64,000 nucleotides of DNA from Kitagawia praeruptora (GCA_037693485.1 CM075348.1:124135609-124199608); one strand, 5' to 3'. Counted from the stretch's first letter, positions 25,301-36,224 are shown. The notes: generated from the sequence alone by a model not told the origin. Made by a program: numbers and translations.

Positions 25301-25757
25301 CACTCTTGCTACTTATCTATATACAGCTAGGTATGCCAATACTACGCAGAACGCCCCGTAAGAGGGTAAGGGAAAGGCGACCTTCTGAGAGCTCGTTAGC
25401 ATCGATTCCGGAGGTAGAGATGAGACAGATGGGTTCCAAGGGCTTATGTATAATTAAGTATGAAGGCATGTAATAAACTTTTGGTTGTTGAAACGCTTCA
25501 TGTCGAAGTGTTATTCAACAATGTACTTAAGTATGATCCTGGTTTGTAATAACTCTTTTAACTTTCAACTCTAAACTTTTGTTATGGTAAATATTGTTCT
25601 CTGAGCATATGACTGGTGTGTGTGTGTGTATTAGTGTGGGGTCAACTGTTTAAGCATTAAATATTATATAAAAAAAAAGACCCAAGTGATATTGATATTG
25701 GATGGAAATTGGTCCGTGATGGCCCAGATTTATGACCCCGGATTTGGGGCTATCACA
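22381..25757 (+). repeat. 3' LTR of the gag-only element
   Basis: TGTAATAACCCTAAC ... GGGGCTATCACA, 3,377 bp, near-identical to the 5' LTR. Confidence 0.94.
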
Positions 25758-25778
25758 AAGGATGCTCCTTCTGCTTGA

Positions 25779-26855
25779 CTAGTCCTTTAAATTATCTTCA
25801 TTACCTCGAACTTATATTTTGCTGGTTTATAAACTTGTGGTTTTAATCAAAGGGGGTGGGCTCCTATAACGCTCCACAGATGTACTTTTGGATTTCTTAA
25901 CTCTGCTCGCTTTGTGGCCTCGGGCCTTAGTATTTTCGATTTGGTTTTTATCAACTTAATGCATGTTTATCTTATTATCTGGTTTTTATGTAGTAGGTAT
26001 AATTGTCGCACTACTACTGATTATGCCCTATTGTCTTGCGTATAAGGGATCAGTGGAGGGTTCCTGAAGGTTACCACACCTACCACACAGGTACCTCGGT
26101 TTAGACTGAGACTGTCACTATGCTTCCCTAATTTAGCCGTATATGGATTATTTATTGGTTATTCACCGAGAACTAACTTGGAGTTAATGACTCTTACTCG
26201 TCAAATCCCCCCTTCTCACTCATTCTCTAAGGTACCAATACGCTAAGTAAGAAAGGTATTACCATAACTTAGAACAGTTAATAACCAAACGCCACCATCA
26301 AACTCTATCGGTAAAATGACTCTCCTGACTAATCCTAAAACATGTTTGTACAAGTTCTCAGAGGATATATGTCATATATATGTTGATTAAATGAAATGAA
26401 TGATAAATCATGCTTCGAGAATTGGATGATAGAACGGTAACGTAATACGGAAGTGCACTTGAGTAGTTGTGGCAACACATACCTGGATAGGTAGCCACAG
26501 TAATGATGTACTACTCGTACCTTGGTCCGTGAAACTGTTACTCCGGGTGTGGGGGTACCGCCCGGTAACCCTATAGTGTCTGGAAGCCCCAAAGACGGAA
26601 TCCTGGCCTCGGAAGCCTCAGGTGGTAACCCTATTTGGTAGCCCAGGGTGACCAGAGGCTTAGCCTGGAAGCCTTTGTTCCGGGATCACTAGCTTATTTC
26701 AATGAATCATTTGTGAGAATTCCATGTAAGCCATTCCTACAAGGCTGCATTGGTAAGGCATTCGGTAATCCATATGGGTTAACTCTCGTAACCACATAGG
26801 TTGATGATTGAATGATCAATGTATGTCAGTCATGATTCCGTATATGACTATCGAT
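25779..26855. other. 3' flank of the antisense gene inside the Tat-like element
   Basis: About 1.1 kb between the antisense stop codon and the tandem array. It probably contains the antisense 3' UTR. No coding motif. GTACCGCCCGGTA near 26556 resembles words in the LTR around 11628. Confidence 0.6.
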
Positions 26856-27900
26856 TAAGTAAGCCATGTGAACCACTCAAGGTTACGCACATGTCTGATA
26901 TTGAAGGGATCCAAGTGTGCCGGTCAGGGTACCACACGAGCCCGAATAACGAAGGGAACCATGTATGCCGAACAGGGTTCCATACATGCCCTGGTAACCA
27001 AGTAAGCCATGTGAACCACTCAAGGTTCCATACATGTCTGGTGTTGAAGGGATCCAAGTGTGCCAATCAGGGTACCACACAAGCCCAAGTAATGAAGGGA
27101 ACCATGTATGCCGAACAGGGTTCCATACATGCCCTGATAACCAAGTAAGCCATGTGAACCACTCAAGGTTCCATACATGTCTGGTGTTGAAGGGATCCAA
27201 GTGTGCCGAACAGGGTACCACACAAGCCCAAGTAATGAAGGGAACCATGTATGCCAAACAGGGTTCCATACATGCCCTGATAACCAAGTAAGCCATGTGA
27301 ACCACTCAAGGTTCCATACATGTCTGGTGTTGAAGGGATCCAAGTGTGCCGAACAGGGTACCACACAAGCCCAAGTAATGAAGGGAACCATGTATGCCGA
27401 ACAGGGTTTCATACATGCCCTGATAACCAAGTAAGCCATGTGAACCACTCAAGGTTCCATACATGTCTGGTGTTGAAGGGATCCAAGTGTGCCGAACAGG
27501 GTACCACACAAGCCCAAGTAATGAAGGGAACCATGTATGCCGAACAGGGTTCCATACATGCCCTGATAACCAAGTAAGCCATGTGAACCACTCAAGGTTC
27601 CATACATGTCTGGTGTTGAAGGGATCCAAGTGTGCCAAACAGGGTACCACACAAGCCCAAGTAATGAAGGGAACCATGTATGCCGAACAGGGTTTCATAC
27701 ATGCCCTGATAACCAAGTAAGCCATGTGAACCACTCAAGGTTCCATACATGTCTGGTGTTGAAGGGATCCAAGTGTGCCGAACAGGGTACCACACAAGCC
27801 CAAGTAATGAAGGGAACCATGTATGCCGAACAGGGTTTCATACATGCCCTGATAACCAAGTAAGCCATGTGAACCACTCAAGGTTCCGTACATGTCTGGT
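26856..27900. repeat. 143-bp tandem array, about 7.3 copies
   Basis: Units start at 26856, 26999, 27142, 27285, 27428, 27571, 27714 and 27857 (partial). Later copies are almost identical, the first is most diverged. Each unit holds related words (GGTTCCATACATG, GGAACCATGTATG, GGGTACCACACAAGCCC). Because three units (429 nt) are divisible by 3, long frames appear on both strands; they are not genes. The array lies 3' of pol in element orientation, where Tat elements commonly carry tandem repeats. Confidence 0.95.
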
Positions 27901-28270
27901 AATCCAAATTTTAAAATTCTAATAATTTCAACCTGTTAAGCTGAGAGGTGTATCCACTACTACCCCCTAGTTCTGGATGGTAGCCTGGCTGCCATGTAGA
28001 ACTATGCTTGTTGGTCTTACATATTTTTCTGAAAATATTTAGAAGTGGTAAATGTAAAAGGAAACAATCAACTTCTACTTTTACTGGAAATCAAAGAGTA
28101 CGATTACATCAAATTTCATCCAGACGGGGTGTGTATCCACTACCCCCCGGGCATCTACTGGGAATCATGAAATCCTAAAAACTGAAAGGGAAATGACGCA
28201 ACCACAACTAGTAGGTTGCCTTTATTCATCCTAAGCCTGAAAGAGGCCTACGTTTGCTCTGAAAAGAGTC

Positions 28271-31200
28271 TTACTGATAGTACTTTTTTAGGTGCTCGGC
28301 ATTCCAAGCACGGGGAATAGTGTTCCCATCCATGTCTTCAAGGTGGTAAGTGCCTTCCCAAAAGATAGACTTTATTTTGTAAGGCCCTTCCCAATTTGCT
28401 CCAAAGACTCCGTGCCCGGGAACCCGCGTATTGGGCATCATTCTTCTCAGTACTAGGTCGCCAACCTTGAGGGGTCGAGGGCGTACCTTGTTGTTATAGT
28501 ATTTGCGGGTCCTCTGCTGGTAAGCCGCAAGTTTCAGCTGGGCGGTAGCCCGGTTTTCCTCTACCATGTCTAGGGCCAGCCTCTGATTTATTTCATTTGA
28601 TTCTTGATTAAAATTGTCCCTCCGGTAGGACCCTGCCCCGACTTCCACTGGGACCATAGCTTCACAGCCATAGGTTAGAGCAAAGGGAGACTCTCCGATT
28701 GTGGACCAAGGAGTGGTGTTGTAAGACCACAAGACCATTGGAAGCTCCTCTGGCCAGTTTCCCTTTTTATCCTCCAACTTGGCTTTTAGAGTGTGCTTGA
28801 TGATTTTATTCACAGCTTCCGTCTGCCCATTGCTCTGGGGGTGGCAAACGGCTGAAAAATCTTTCTTTATCTCCAAGTCCTCACATAGACTTCTCATCTC
28901 TCTACTATCAAATTGCTTGCCATTGTCTGAGATCAGCTTGTACGGTACCCCGTATCTACATATAATGGCTCGCTTAAAAAATTCCTTCAGCTTACCGGCA
29001 GTGATGGTAGCTAGGGGTTCCGCCTCTGCCCATTTGGTAAAGTAGTCAACGGCTACCACGGCATATTTCACACCACCTCTGCCTTTGGGAAGCTCCCCAA
29101 TCAGGTCAATCCCCCATATTGCAAAGGGCCAGGGGCTTCCAATGGGCCTTAGTTCCACAGCTGGGTTGCTATTGAAGTTAGCAAACCTTTGGCATTGATC
29201 ACAGGCTTTAGCAAAGTCATAGGCATCAGTTTTCATGGTAGGCCAGTAGTAACCCTGTCAGAGAATTTTGTGGGCCAGGGAGGTACCCCCCGAGTGGTTG
29301 CCACAAATGCCTTCATGAATTTCCCTTAGGATATATTCACATTCATTTCCAGATATACATTTAAGTAGAGGTTGGTTAAAACCCCTCTTGTATAGAATGC
29401 CATCATAGATCACATAACAAGCAGCCTTGTATTTGAGTTTCCGGGCTTCATCTTTGTCTTTTGGAAGCGTCCCCTTGGTGATGTACTCACGTATTGGGGT
29501 TGTCCATTGGCTTTCCATTGAAGATTCTATTTCCATAGTCTCCTCTCGATGGATACTTGGTTGAAGTTGCACTTCGAGGGGTATCACTCCTAACAGAACA
29601 GCTTCTTTTTGGGATCCCAACTTGGCAAGGGCATCAGCATTGGCATTTTCCACCCTTGGGATCTGATTTAGATTTAGCAATTTGAACCTACTGATAAGTT
29701 CTTGGGCATACCTCATGTAAAGTTCAGTGCAGGGGCCTCGACTTTGGAAGCTTCCTTTAATCTGCCACACAATCAGCATGGAGTCACTGAACACATTTAG
29801 GTATTCTACCTTCATTTCCAGAGCCAGTTTTAAGCCAGCAATCAGGGCCTCATACTCTGCATCGTTGTTGGTAGCCTTGAAGCCAAAGTGTATGGCACTC
29901 TGAATTCGGTGCCCCTCTGGGCTTACCAACTCTATTCCTGCACCTCCTCCATTATTGTTTACTGCTCCATCAACATATAGGTTCCACCATAATTGGGGGC
30001 CTCCGGCATCCCCTTCGGTAACTAGGGGTACCGGGGTACAATCTTCTTTGGTAACCTCAAAATCAGGAGGAAACTCCAGTAAGAAATCAGCCAGTGCTTG
30101 GCCTTTGATAGCAGTTCGGGGCTTGTAATCTACTTCAAACTGTCCTAGCTCGACAGCCCATTTCATCATTCTACCGGAGGCTTCCGGCTTGTGCATCACT
30201 TGCCTTAGCGGGAAGGATGTTCTAACTTCAATTTTATGGGCCTGAAAGTAAGGCCTTAGCTTCCTGGAAGCCAATATTAGAGCATATGCTAGCTTTTCCA
30301 TACTGGGATACCGGGCTTCCGCGTCCAACAGCCTTTTGCTCACGTAGTATACCGGGTATTGTACTTGTTCTTCCTCCCGGATCAACACAGCACTTATAGA
30401 GTATTCAGAAACAGCTAAATACAAAATGAGTACCTCACCCTCCAAGGGTTTGGAGAGCAATGGTGGGCTTCCCAACTGTTCTTTTAGTTTCTTAAAGGCT
30501 TCCTCACATTCTGGGGTCCATTCAAAGTTTTGACCCTTCTTGATAGCCTTGAAAAACTCTTTGCACTTGTCAGAAGTCCAAGATACGAATCTATTTAGGG
30601 CTGCCACCCTTCCGGTAAGCCCTTGGACTTCTTTTACATTCCTTGGTGACCTCAGTTCCAGCAATGCTTTGATTTTGGCAGGGTTTGCCTCAATCCCTCT
30701 GTGGTTCACAATGAATCCAAGAAATTTTCCAGACTCCACACCAAAAACACACTTTTGAGGGTTCAACTTCATCCGGTATTTCCTTAGGATATCGAACATC
30801 TCAGATAGGTGCAACACATGGTCGGCTGCCACCTTTGATTTGACCAACATATCGTCAACATAGACTTCCATAGTCTTACCAATCTATTCTTTAAACATCA
30901 TGTTTACCAGCCTTTGGTAGGTTGCCCCGGCATTCAATAGCCCAAACGGCATCCCCACATAACAGTACAGTCCCCTATTAGTTATGAAGCTGGTATGCTC
31001 CTGGTCTGGTTCATGCATCGGTATCTGGTTATATCCGGAGTAGGCATCCATGAAACTTAGCAAAGCATGGCCTGTCGTGGCATCCACCAGTTGATCAATT
31101 CTGGGTAGCGGGAAGCTATCCTTAGGGCATGCCTTATGTAGATCAGTAAAGTCAACACATGTCCTCCATTTCCCATTGGGCTTCCGGACCAGTACCGGGT

Positions 31201-32479
31201 TTGCTAGCCATGTTGGGTAGAAGGATTCTTTGATCAAACCAGCTTTCAATAACCGGTCTACCTCTTCCTGGAGGGCGGTAGCCCTTTCACCACTGACAGG
31301 CCTTCTTTTCTGCCGGATACCCCTTATCTCAGGGTCAATGTTCAAGTGGTGGCACATGACTTTCGGGTCGATCCCCACCATGTCAGAATGACACCATGCA
31401 AACACATCAAGGTTGCTTTTAAGGAAAGCAGTCAACCTTTCTCTTGTCTTTTCATCTAGCTGTTGTCCAATTTTCAAGATTTTACTAGGATCTTCAGCGT
31501 CCACTAGTATGGGGATAGTATCTTCGGCAGCCCCTGCCTTTTCCAGGGTACCGGGCATCTTGGGATCAATGTCAATCTCAACCGGGAGTCCTTTCTCCTT
31601 TCTCTGGTTCTCATTCCCTAGCATTGCTTCGCCTAGATCATCATCTGAGGCGCTTTTTACTATGCCTTCCAATGAAATGTTTTGAATTTCATCATTTTTC
31701 TCGGTAGCTTCCAACAACAAGCTTTGTGGTGGTACTACCCCCCGAAAAACAGGAACCTCTTCAGTAGGTTCCTCTGGTAACTCCACTATCATGATGGCAT
31801 TACACGATGCTCTTTCAAACTTCTGTGGCTCAAGCCCATGGCTTCTCATTAAGGCTTCTCCATCAGCCTTTTCTTCAACTTGAATAGGTTTGTCTGCCTT
31901 CTCGGCAGCCTGCACAGCTCTGTTATAGCATTCCCTTGACTCATGTTGGCATCCTTTCACACACCCAATGCCGTTTGGTGTGGGAAACTTCATTGAAAAG
32001 TGGTATATTGAGGTTACCACCCTCATATCTTTCAATATTGGTCTACCGAGAATTGCATTGTGGGAAATGTCTTCATCTACCACCATGAATTCTGCCATTT
32101 GGGTGGCCTTGCAGGGATCCACGCCCAATGTCAAGGGTAATTTGACCTTGCCCATGATTTGGACTGGGTTACCAGTAAACCCATATAGCTCATTGTTGGT
32201 AGGCAATAACTCCTTGTCCAAAAGCCCCAATTTCTGGAATGTAGTATATGCCAAGATATTTACTGAGCTTCCATTATCCACCAGCACTCTGTGTACATTC
32301 ATTCCACCAATATTCACGGTTACCACCAAAGCATCATTATGGGGGTGGTGAACCCACTTGGCATCCTCCTCGGTAAAGGAGATATCGGCGGTTTCCCCTT
32401 TGAACAACTTGGGGGGCCTTTCTGAAAGGTGAAAAATGTTTGTTAGGGGTTTCCCCTTGGCTTCCCGGGCATATCTATC
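28271..32479 (-). pseudogene. pol: pol of the Tat-like element (protease, RT, RNase H, integrase), two stops
   Basis: Aspartic protease about 32335-32003 (VLVDNGSSVNIL). Reverse transcriptase about 31315-30780 (VRKPNGKWRTCVDF, SFMDAYSGYNQI, MPFGLLNAGATYQ, VYVDDMLVKS). RNase H about 29990-29590 with D-E-D-D residues (YVDGA, NDAEYEA, FSDSM, NADALAKL). Integrase from about 29320: H2C2 zinc site (GNHSGG ... CDQCQRF), catalytic core (WGIDLIGEL, ISDNGKQFD, NGQTEAVN) and C-terminal GANWEGPYKI. The frame is continuous except for TAG 30886-30884 in RT and TGA 29260-29258 in integrase. Both look like C-to-T changes (CAG to TAG, CGA to TGA), common in methylated plant repeats. Confidence 0.9.
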
Positions 32480-34410
32480 TCTGGCATTCCGACTGGCACC
32501 CCCCAAGTAAGGGCCGCCAAAGATGGTATGGATGCTATTAGCTCGGGTAGTCCTTTCTTGGTTTCCAGGAGCCTTGTTCTTGCTATCTCTATCTTCTTTA
32601 TATTTCTTAGCCTCTTGGGCTACAAATTCTGTCAGGTATCCACCTCTAATCAATTCTTCAATTTGATCTTTCAAGTGTCTGCAATTAGCAGTCTCGTGAC
32701 CATTCACTTCATGGAATGCACAGTACTTTCCCTGATCTTTCACTCCTGGGGGGCCTGCCCGGTAGGGCCTCCGGAATAGCCCATTCTTCTCATTCACTTC
32801 GAGAATATGACTAATTGGGACAGTCAATGGGGTGTACTCTGAGTATTTCTGAAAATTTGCCTTTGGAGTGAGTCTGTCCTTGACAGAAACTCTATCCTTA
32901 GTTGCATTAACAGCAATAGGGGCAGTCTTGTCATCATATCGGGGGGCTCCCAAACCGGCAGTACCACTCCCGGAAACCCTCTTATTTGAATCTCTTTTAG
33001 GGCTGTAAGAACGATTTCTCTTGTTCCTGCTCCAACTTCGGGAATTGGAATCTTTGGACAGTTTGGCCATGGATTCCTCAATTACTTTGTAGCGTTCTGC
33101 CTGTTGGTAGAATTCCGCCAGGGTTCCGGGCTCTTCAGTTTGCAATTCTTTCCAAAACTCGGTTCCAGGCCTAACCCCGGCTATTAGGAAATTTTTCAGA
33201 GTTTCATCAGAGGCCTTCTTCACTTTTGGCACTTGCTCATTAAATCTTTTGAAATACTGTCTTAAAGATTCGTTGGGTATTCACCGGTGGGGCATAGGCC
33301 ACGGTAGCCCTGAATTGAGAGATAAACTGATCTCCCATCTTCCTCCAGGATTTGATAGACCCTTCGGCTAGCCTTTTGAACCATTGGTGGGCATTTCCAG
33401 TCAGTGTGGATGCCAGTAGCCTACACCTTGCTAGGTCCTCCACCTGGTAGACATCCATTTCCGTATTAAAATGGCTCAAGTATTCAACTGGATCTGAGTT
33501 TCCATTGAATTTCAAGTCAGTATTCATCTAAAAGAACCTTGGCAAGGCTGCCTTTTTCACTTTCACAGAAAATGGTGAACCGGCAGTGATACCGGACTTA
33601 AACTTTTTCTCCTCCTTGATCTTTTCCAAGGCCTTTTTTCCAGTCAGACATCCTGAACTGTCCATTTTCACCATCTGAAAGCATATCATTTCCGGAGTCA
33701 TCATCTTCATTGGCTGTCTTACTTCTTCTGGGAACCGAACTCTGATGGGAGCTGGAATCTCGGTTGGTACCCCCACCGGTTGGGACTCCGGTAGAATGGG
33801 ATTTCCTACTTTTATGCCCAGAAGAGTGACCACTTTGCCTATGACTCCTCCTACCATCATATCGAGACCTCCTGGAAGTGCTTCTTGGGGGTACCGAGTG
33901 GGACCTCTCTCTACGTTCTCGGGAACCCCGGGTTATGGAACCCCCACTGCCATCCCTTCGATCTTTGTTTCCAGTGTGAATCAACTTGTGACTAAGGTCT
34001 TTGTTAGTCAGTTTTTTGCCAACTCGGTCAAAAACGCTCAGACTTCTGGTGGGTGAACCTTCGGTACCCTGGGCTTCCGGGACATCGGATGGGTCGCCCT
34101 CGTATTCTTCTTCCGCAGGCTCCTCTACCTCTTCTTCAGATGGGACATAATCAGTGTCGTCTTCACTATTGTCCTCAGACTCGAAATTTAACCTTGTCGG
34201 AGTCACATTCTTCTTTTTCAACTTCGACTTGCACTTCCTTTGCCATTTTTTCATTTTCTCGGAACCTTTTTCCAAGTGCTTAACTCTTTCATTCACCGTT
34301 TTCAGATAATCCATGATGTCTTTGTTACTAACATCATCACCACCATCTTTGTTTCGTTCATTACCATCCTGAGATGGTGTCTTATCACTGTCAGAATTGT
34401 TACTCGCCAT
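32480..34410 (-). pseudogene. gag: gag of the Tat-like element, two frameshifts and one stop
   Basis: ATG at 34410 (MASNNSDSD). The N-terminal 250 residues are acidic, then Arg/Ser-rich. Frame shifts at about 33640 (A-run in GACTGGAAAAAAGG) and about 33275 (one extra C). TAG at 33530-33528 is probably from CAG. The capsid-like part includes PVEYLSHF, NAHQWFKRL, SWRKMGDQF and FLIAGVRPGTEFW. The zinc-binding CAFHEVNGHETANC (about 32722-32681) has the CX2-3...GHX4C form typical of Tat gag. Frame is shared with protease downstream. Confidence 0.85.
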
Positions 34411-34440
34411 ATCTCCTCCAAATGACGATTTTTGAGGCCC

Positions 34441-34455
34441 CTCCTTCGGGCGCCA
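34441..34455 (-). other. Primer-binding site of the Tat-like element
   Basis: Minus-strand TGGCGCCCGAAGGAG, two bases inside the 5' LTR end. The TGGCGCC start is usual for Tat elements, which do not use tRNA-Met. I cannot name the tRNA without a search. Confidence 0.72.
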
Positions 34456-34457
34456 AT

Positions 34458-35408
34458 TGTTGTGGGAGGATTTTAGCACAACAGATTATGAGGCCTCGTG
34501 CTGGAATAGCGCCAATAAACAAGGAATCGTCCAACCAACCAGAAAGGCTCGTGGTTAAAGATCTATAGCTAGCCGCCCGGGAAGGCTCACGACTAGGGTT
34601 ACCGAAGAACACGTGATGTGGTTCCTCGGAAGGATCAGACTGAATCTACGGAATGAGGGCTCAAGGACCAAATGTTGGCCAGCCAAGAACCCTAATTTGA
34701 CTGTGTCACACAAGAGTGCACGTGCTCTAGCTACTCAAGGAGTGTAAGTGTCGAAGAAGATCCCGTAAACTGCCTACATACCACTATTTATAGTGGATCA
34801 AGCCCGAATGTAGTTCTTGAATGATATGATCGTTTGTTTATGATGAGTTATCCTCTCTCCAGTGGGATAATGACTGTTATTTCTGATAATAATCGAGTAT
34901 GATGTATAAAATCAGGTTACCAAGCAGTTTAGGTAACATAGAATGATTATCTCTTGTATTTATCTTGATTTTGTATCATTTATCAAGTATATATGACATA
35001 TATCCTCAAATAACTGAATGTTTATCTGTTTGAGAGTGTTTTTAGGTGATAAAGACGTGTTCCTAGAAAATAGGAAGCGTGCCTTATCTGCATTGGTAGC
35101 CTAATCAGGCTTCCGGTGGAAGCTGGGGGTACCGCCCGGTAGCCTGGCTCCGGTACCCCCTCCGGTAACCCCTATCACAGAAGCTACTCTGGAAGCTCTA
35201 CTGGATGACTGATAATAGTTATAGGTTATCCTCAAGGGGATACCTTGAGACCCTTAGTCATGCGTTCCCGTGTTGCAGTGTACATGGTAACCCCTAGGGC
35301 TACCACAGGCTTCCGGAAACCCGACAGATTACACATTTTTGACATGGGGCTGGACCCTAATCCTCTAGTGGGCCTAAATCTAACCCATGCAAGATTTTGG
35401 TCACAACA
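34458..35408 (-). repeat. 5' LTR of the Tat-like element (951 bp)
   Basis: Pairs with 10956-11906. About 1.1 percent divergence by eye, larger than that between the nested element's LTRs, as nesting requires. Followed by TSD AGGGG at 35409-35413. Confidence 0.93.
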
Positions 35409-35413
35409 AGGGG

Positions 35414-36059
35414 TATAAGTGAAATTGACAAAAAATGTTGGGTTTTATGCAGATATTAAATAGTTATTTTTTTAAAAGTATTATTCTTCTCATTATTATT
35501 TTTATATTATATTCTATATTTCATACAAAGAGGATAAGGGAGGAAATGGTTGCGAGTTAGGAGGCGCGATGACTGGCCGTTGGGAGATATGGGTGGAGAG
35601 GATGATTGGTGAAATGGGTGGGATTGAATGAAAGGTGAGGGTTGTTGATGGAGTGTGAAGAACGGTGGTGAAGGAGTGTTGTGGGATGAATGGAGGAGAT
35701 GGGTGGGAGTGTTGATGGGTGGTCGTGGTCGAAGGAGGGAATGAAGGACGATGGTGATCGCGGGTGGAGAAGACGGAGGCGGAATTGGGTGGCTGTGTTG
35801 ATGGTGTGGGCGGTGGTTTGCAGCAGTGAAGAATGTTGCAGACGAGGGTGAATGTGAAGGTGGGTTGGGAGCTGAGAGTCAGGAGATGAGATGTTGGCGA
35901 CGGACGGAAGTGAATTGGTTGTGATGAAGGGAAAATGGTTGGGGGGTGAAAGGCTGTTGAACGGAAGGGAAGGGGAGGAGGAGGTGAGATGTGGTTGCGA
36001 GGTGGGATGACGGAGAAGAAGAAGAGGTGGGTGGGAATACAATTACGTAAATAACCCTG
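35414..36059. other. Internal part of the first Mutator-like element
   Basis: From about 35530 the plus strand is rich in GGTGG, GGGAGG and GGATGG with few C. On the minus strand this makes a 205-codon Pro/Ser/Thr/His-rich frame of low complexity. Base skew and lack of any domain argue against a real protein. Confidence 0.5.
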
Positions 36060-36215
36060 ACTATTAACGTTAACGGTCAAAACTAACGGGAGTTGGTCAA
36101 AAGGGTGCAAAGCGAAGCGAGATTTGAACATAGGGGTGCAAACTGTTACAAAACATAAAGTAGGACCAAATCGAAAAAGCGCCCAAAATTAAGAGGTGCA
36201 ATGTGCTAATTACTC

Positions 36216-36224
36216 TTAATTTCC
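36216..36224. repeat. 9-bp TSD of the first Mutator-like element (right copy)
   Basis: TTAATTTCC, identical to 10783-10791. Confidence 0.9.

Larger units (their letters stand above)
15518..25757 (+). mobile_element. Gag-only (TR-GAG) Tekay/Del-like gypsy retrotransposon, nested
   Basis: LTRs 15518-18888 and 22381-25757 (3.37 kb) differ at roughly twenty positions by eye, so insertion was recent. TSD AAGGA is perfect. The 3.5 kb interior carries a Met-type primer site, a proline-rich ORF (19084-20019), a complete gag (20534-21817) and a polypurine tract, but no protease, RT, RNase H or integrase. This is the layout of terminal-repeat elements with a gag domain, which need an autonomous partner for pol functions. 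A solo LTR of the same family occurs at 57867-61246. Confidence 0.92.
12405..25778 (+). pseudogene. Spliced antisense gene of the Tat-like element (putative gypsy-type transposon protein, PF04195-like), broken by a nested retroelement
   Basis: It runs opposite to gag-pol. Proposed structure: untranslated leader to 12539; intron 12540-13099 (GT...TTGCAG) with the ATG at 13100 right after the acceptor; coding 13100-14026, 14127-14346, 14509-15517 and, beyond the nested element and its TSD, 25763-25778. The introns keep phase, and the pieces sum to 2,172 nt, 724 codons including TGA. Residues about 185-300 (LHPFFVDLLEFYDIAPMQL, NSFRVSACMYILY) resemble the plant transposon-protein domain PF04195 found in antisense ORFs of Tat elements. 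Residues about 480-610 are a Glu/Lys-rich coiled coil. One in-frame TAA at 14727-14729 interrupts a basic, NLS-like KKRVKV region. The nested 10.2 kb insertion removes only the last five codons. Molecular function is unknown. Confidence 0.72.
10956..35408 (-). mobile_element. Tat-like Ty3/gypsy retrotransposon with antisense gene and tandem array
   Basis: Two 951-bp LTRs with about ten to eleven differences, a 5-bp TSD and minus-strand gag-pol. In element orientation the order is: 5' LTR (35408-34458), primer site, gag, protease-RT-RNase H-integrase, two polypurine-like tracts, a 143-bp tandem array, a long region with a spliced antisense gene, polypurine tract, 3' LTR. Removing the nested element (15518-25762) leaves about 14.2 kb. 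Integrase C-terminus GANWEGPYKI, lack of a chromodomain, a long region 3' of pol, tandem repeats there and an antisense ORF are traits of the Tat lineage (compare Grande and Ogre/Retand types). Gag-pol carries stops and frameshifts, so this copy is not autonomous. Confidence 0.9.
10792..36215. mobile_element. Non-autonomous Mutator-like element, split by a 24.5 kb retrotransposon
   Basis: The left end GAGTAATTGACACTTTGCAC matches the reverse complement of the right end (GAGTAATTAGCACATTGCAC), and similarity continues over about 150 bp (10792-10955 against roughly 36060-36215). A perfect 9-bp TSD flanks it. Without the retrotransposon at 10956-35408 and its TSD it is about 966 bp. There is no transposase. 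Its inner part (35530-36040) is a G-rich, strongly strand-skewed block giving a Pro/Ser/His-rich frame on the minus strand, which I do not regard as a gene. Confidence 0.87.

Noticed and set aside
26819..27877. Many overlapping 60-142 codon ORFs on both strands
   Set aside because: They follow from the 143-bp tandem repeat: three units are divisible by three, so open frames repeat. No domain or start context.
26856..27900. Regular repeats reminiscent of a CRISPR array
   Set aside because: The repeats are contiguous with no unique spacers, and the setting is a plant retrotransposon.
35514..36131. 205-codon Pro/Ser/His-rich ORF on the minus strand
   Set aside because: Produced by the strand-skewed G-rich block in a Mutator-like element; no domain. 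A captured exon cannot be excluded.
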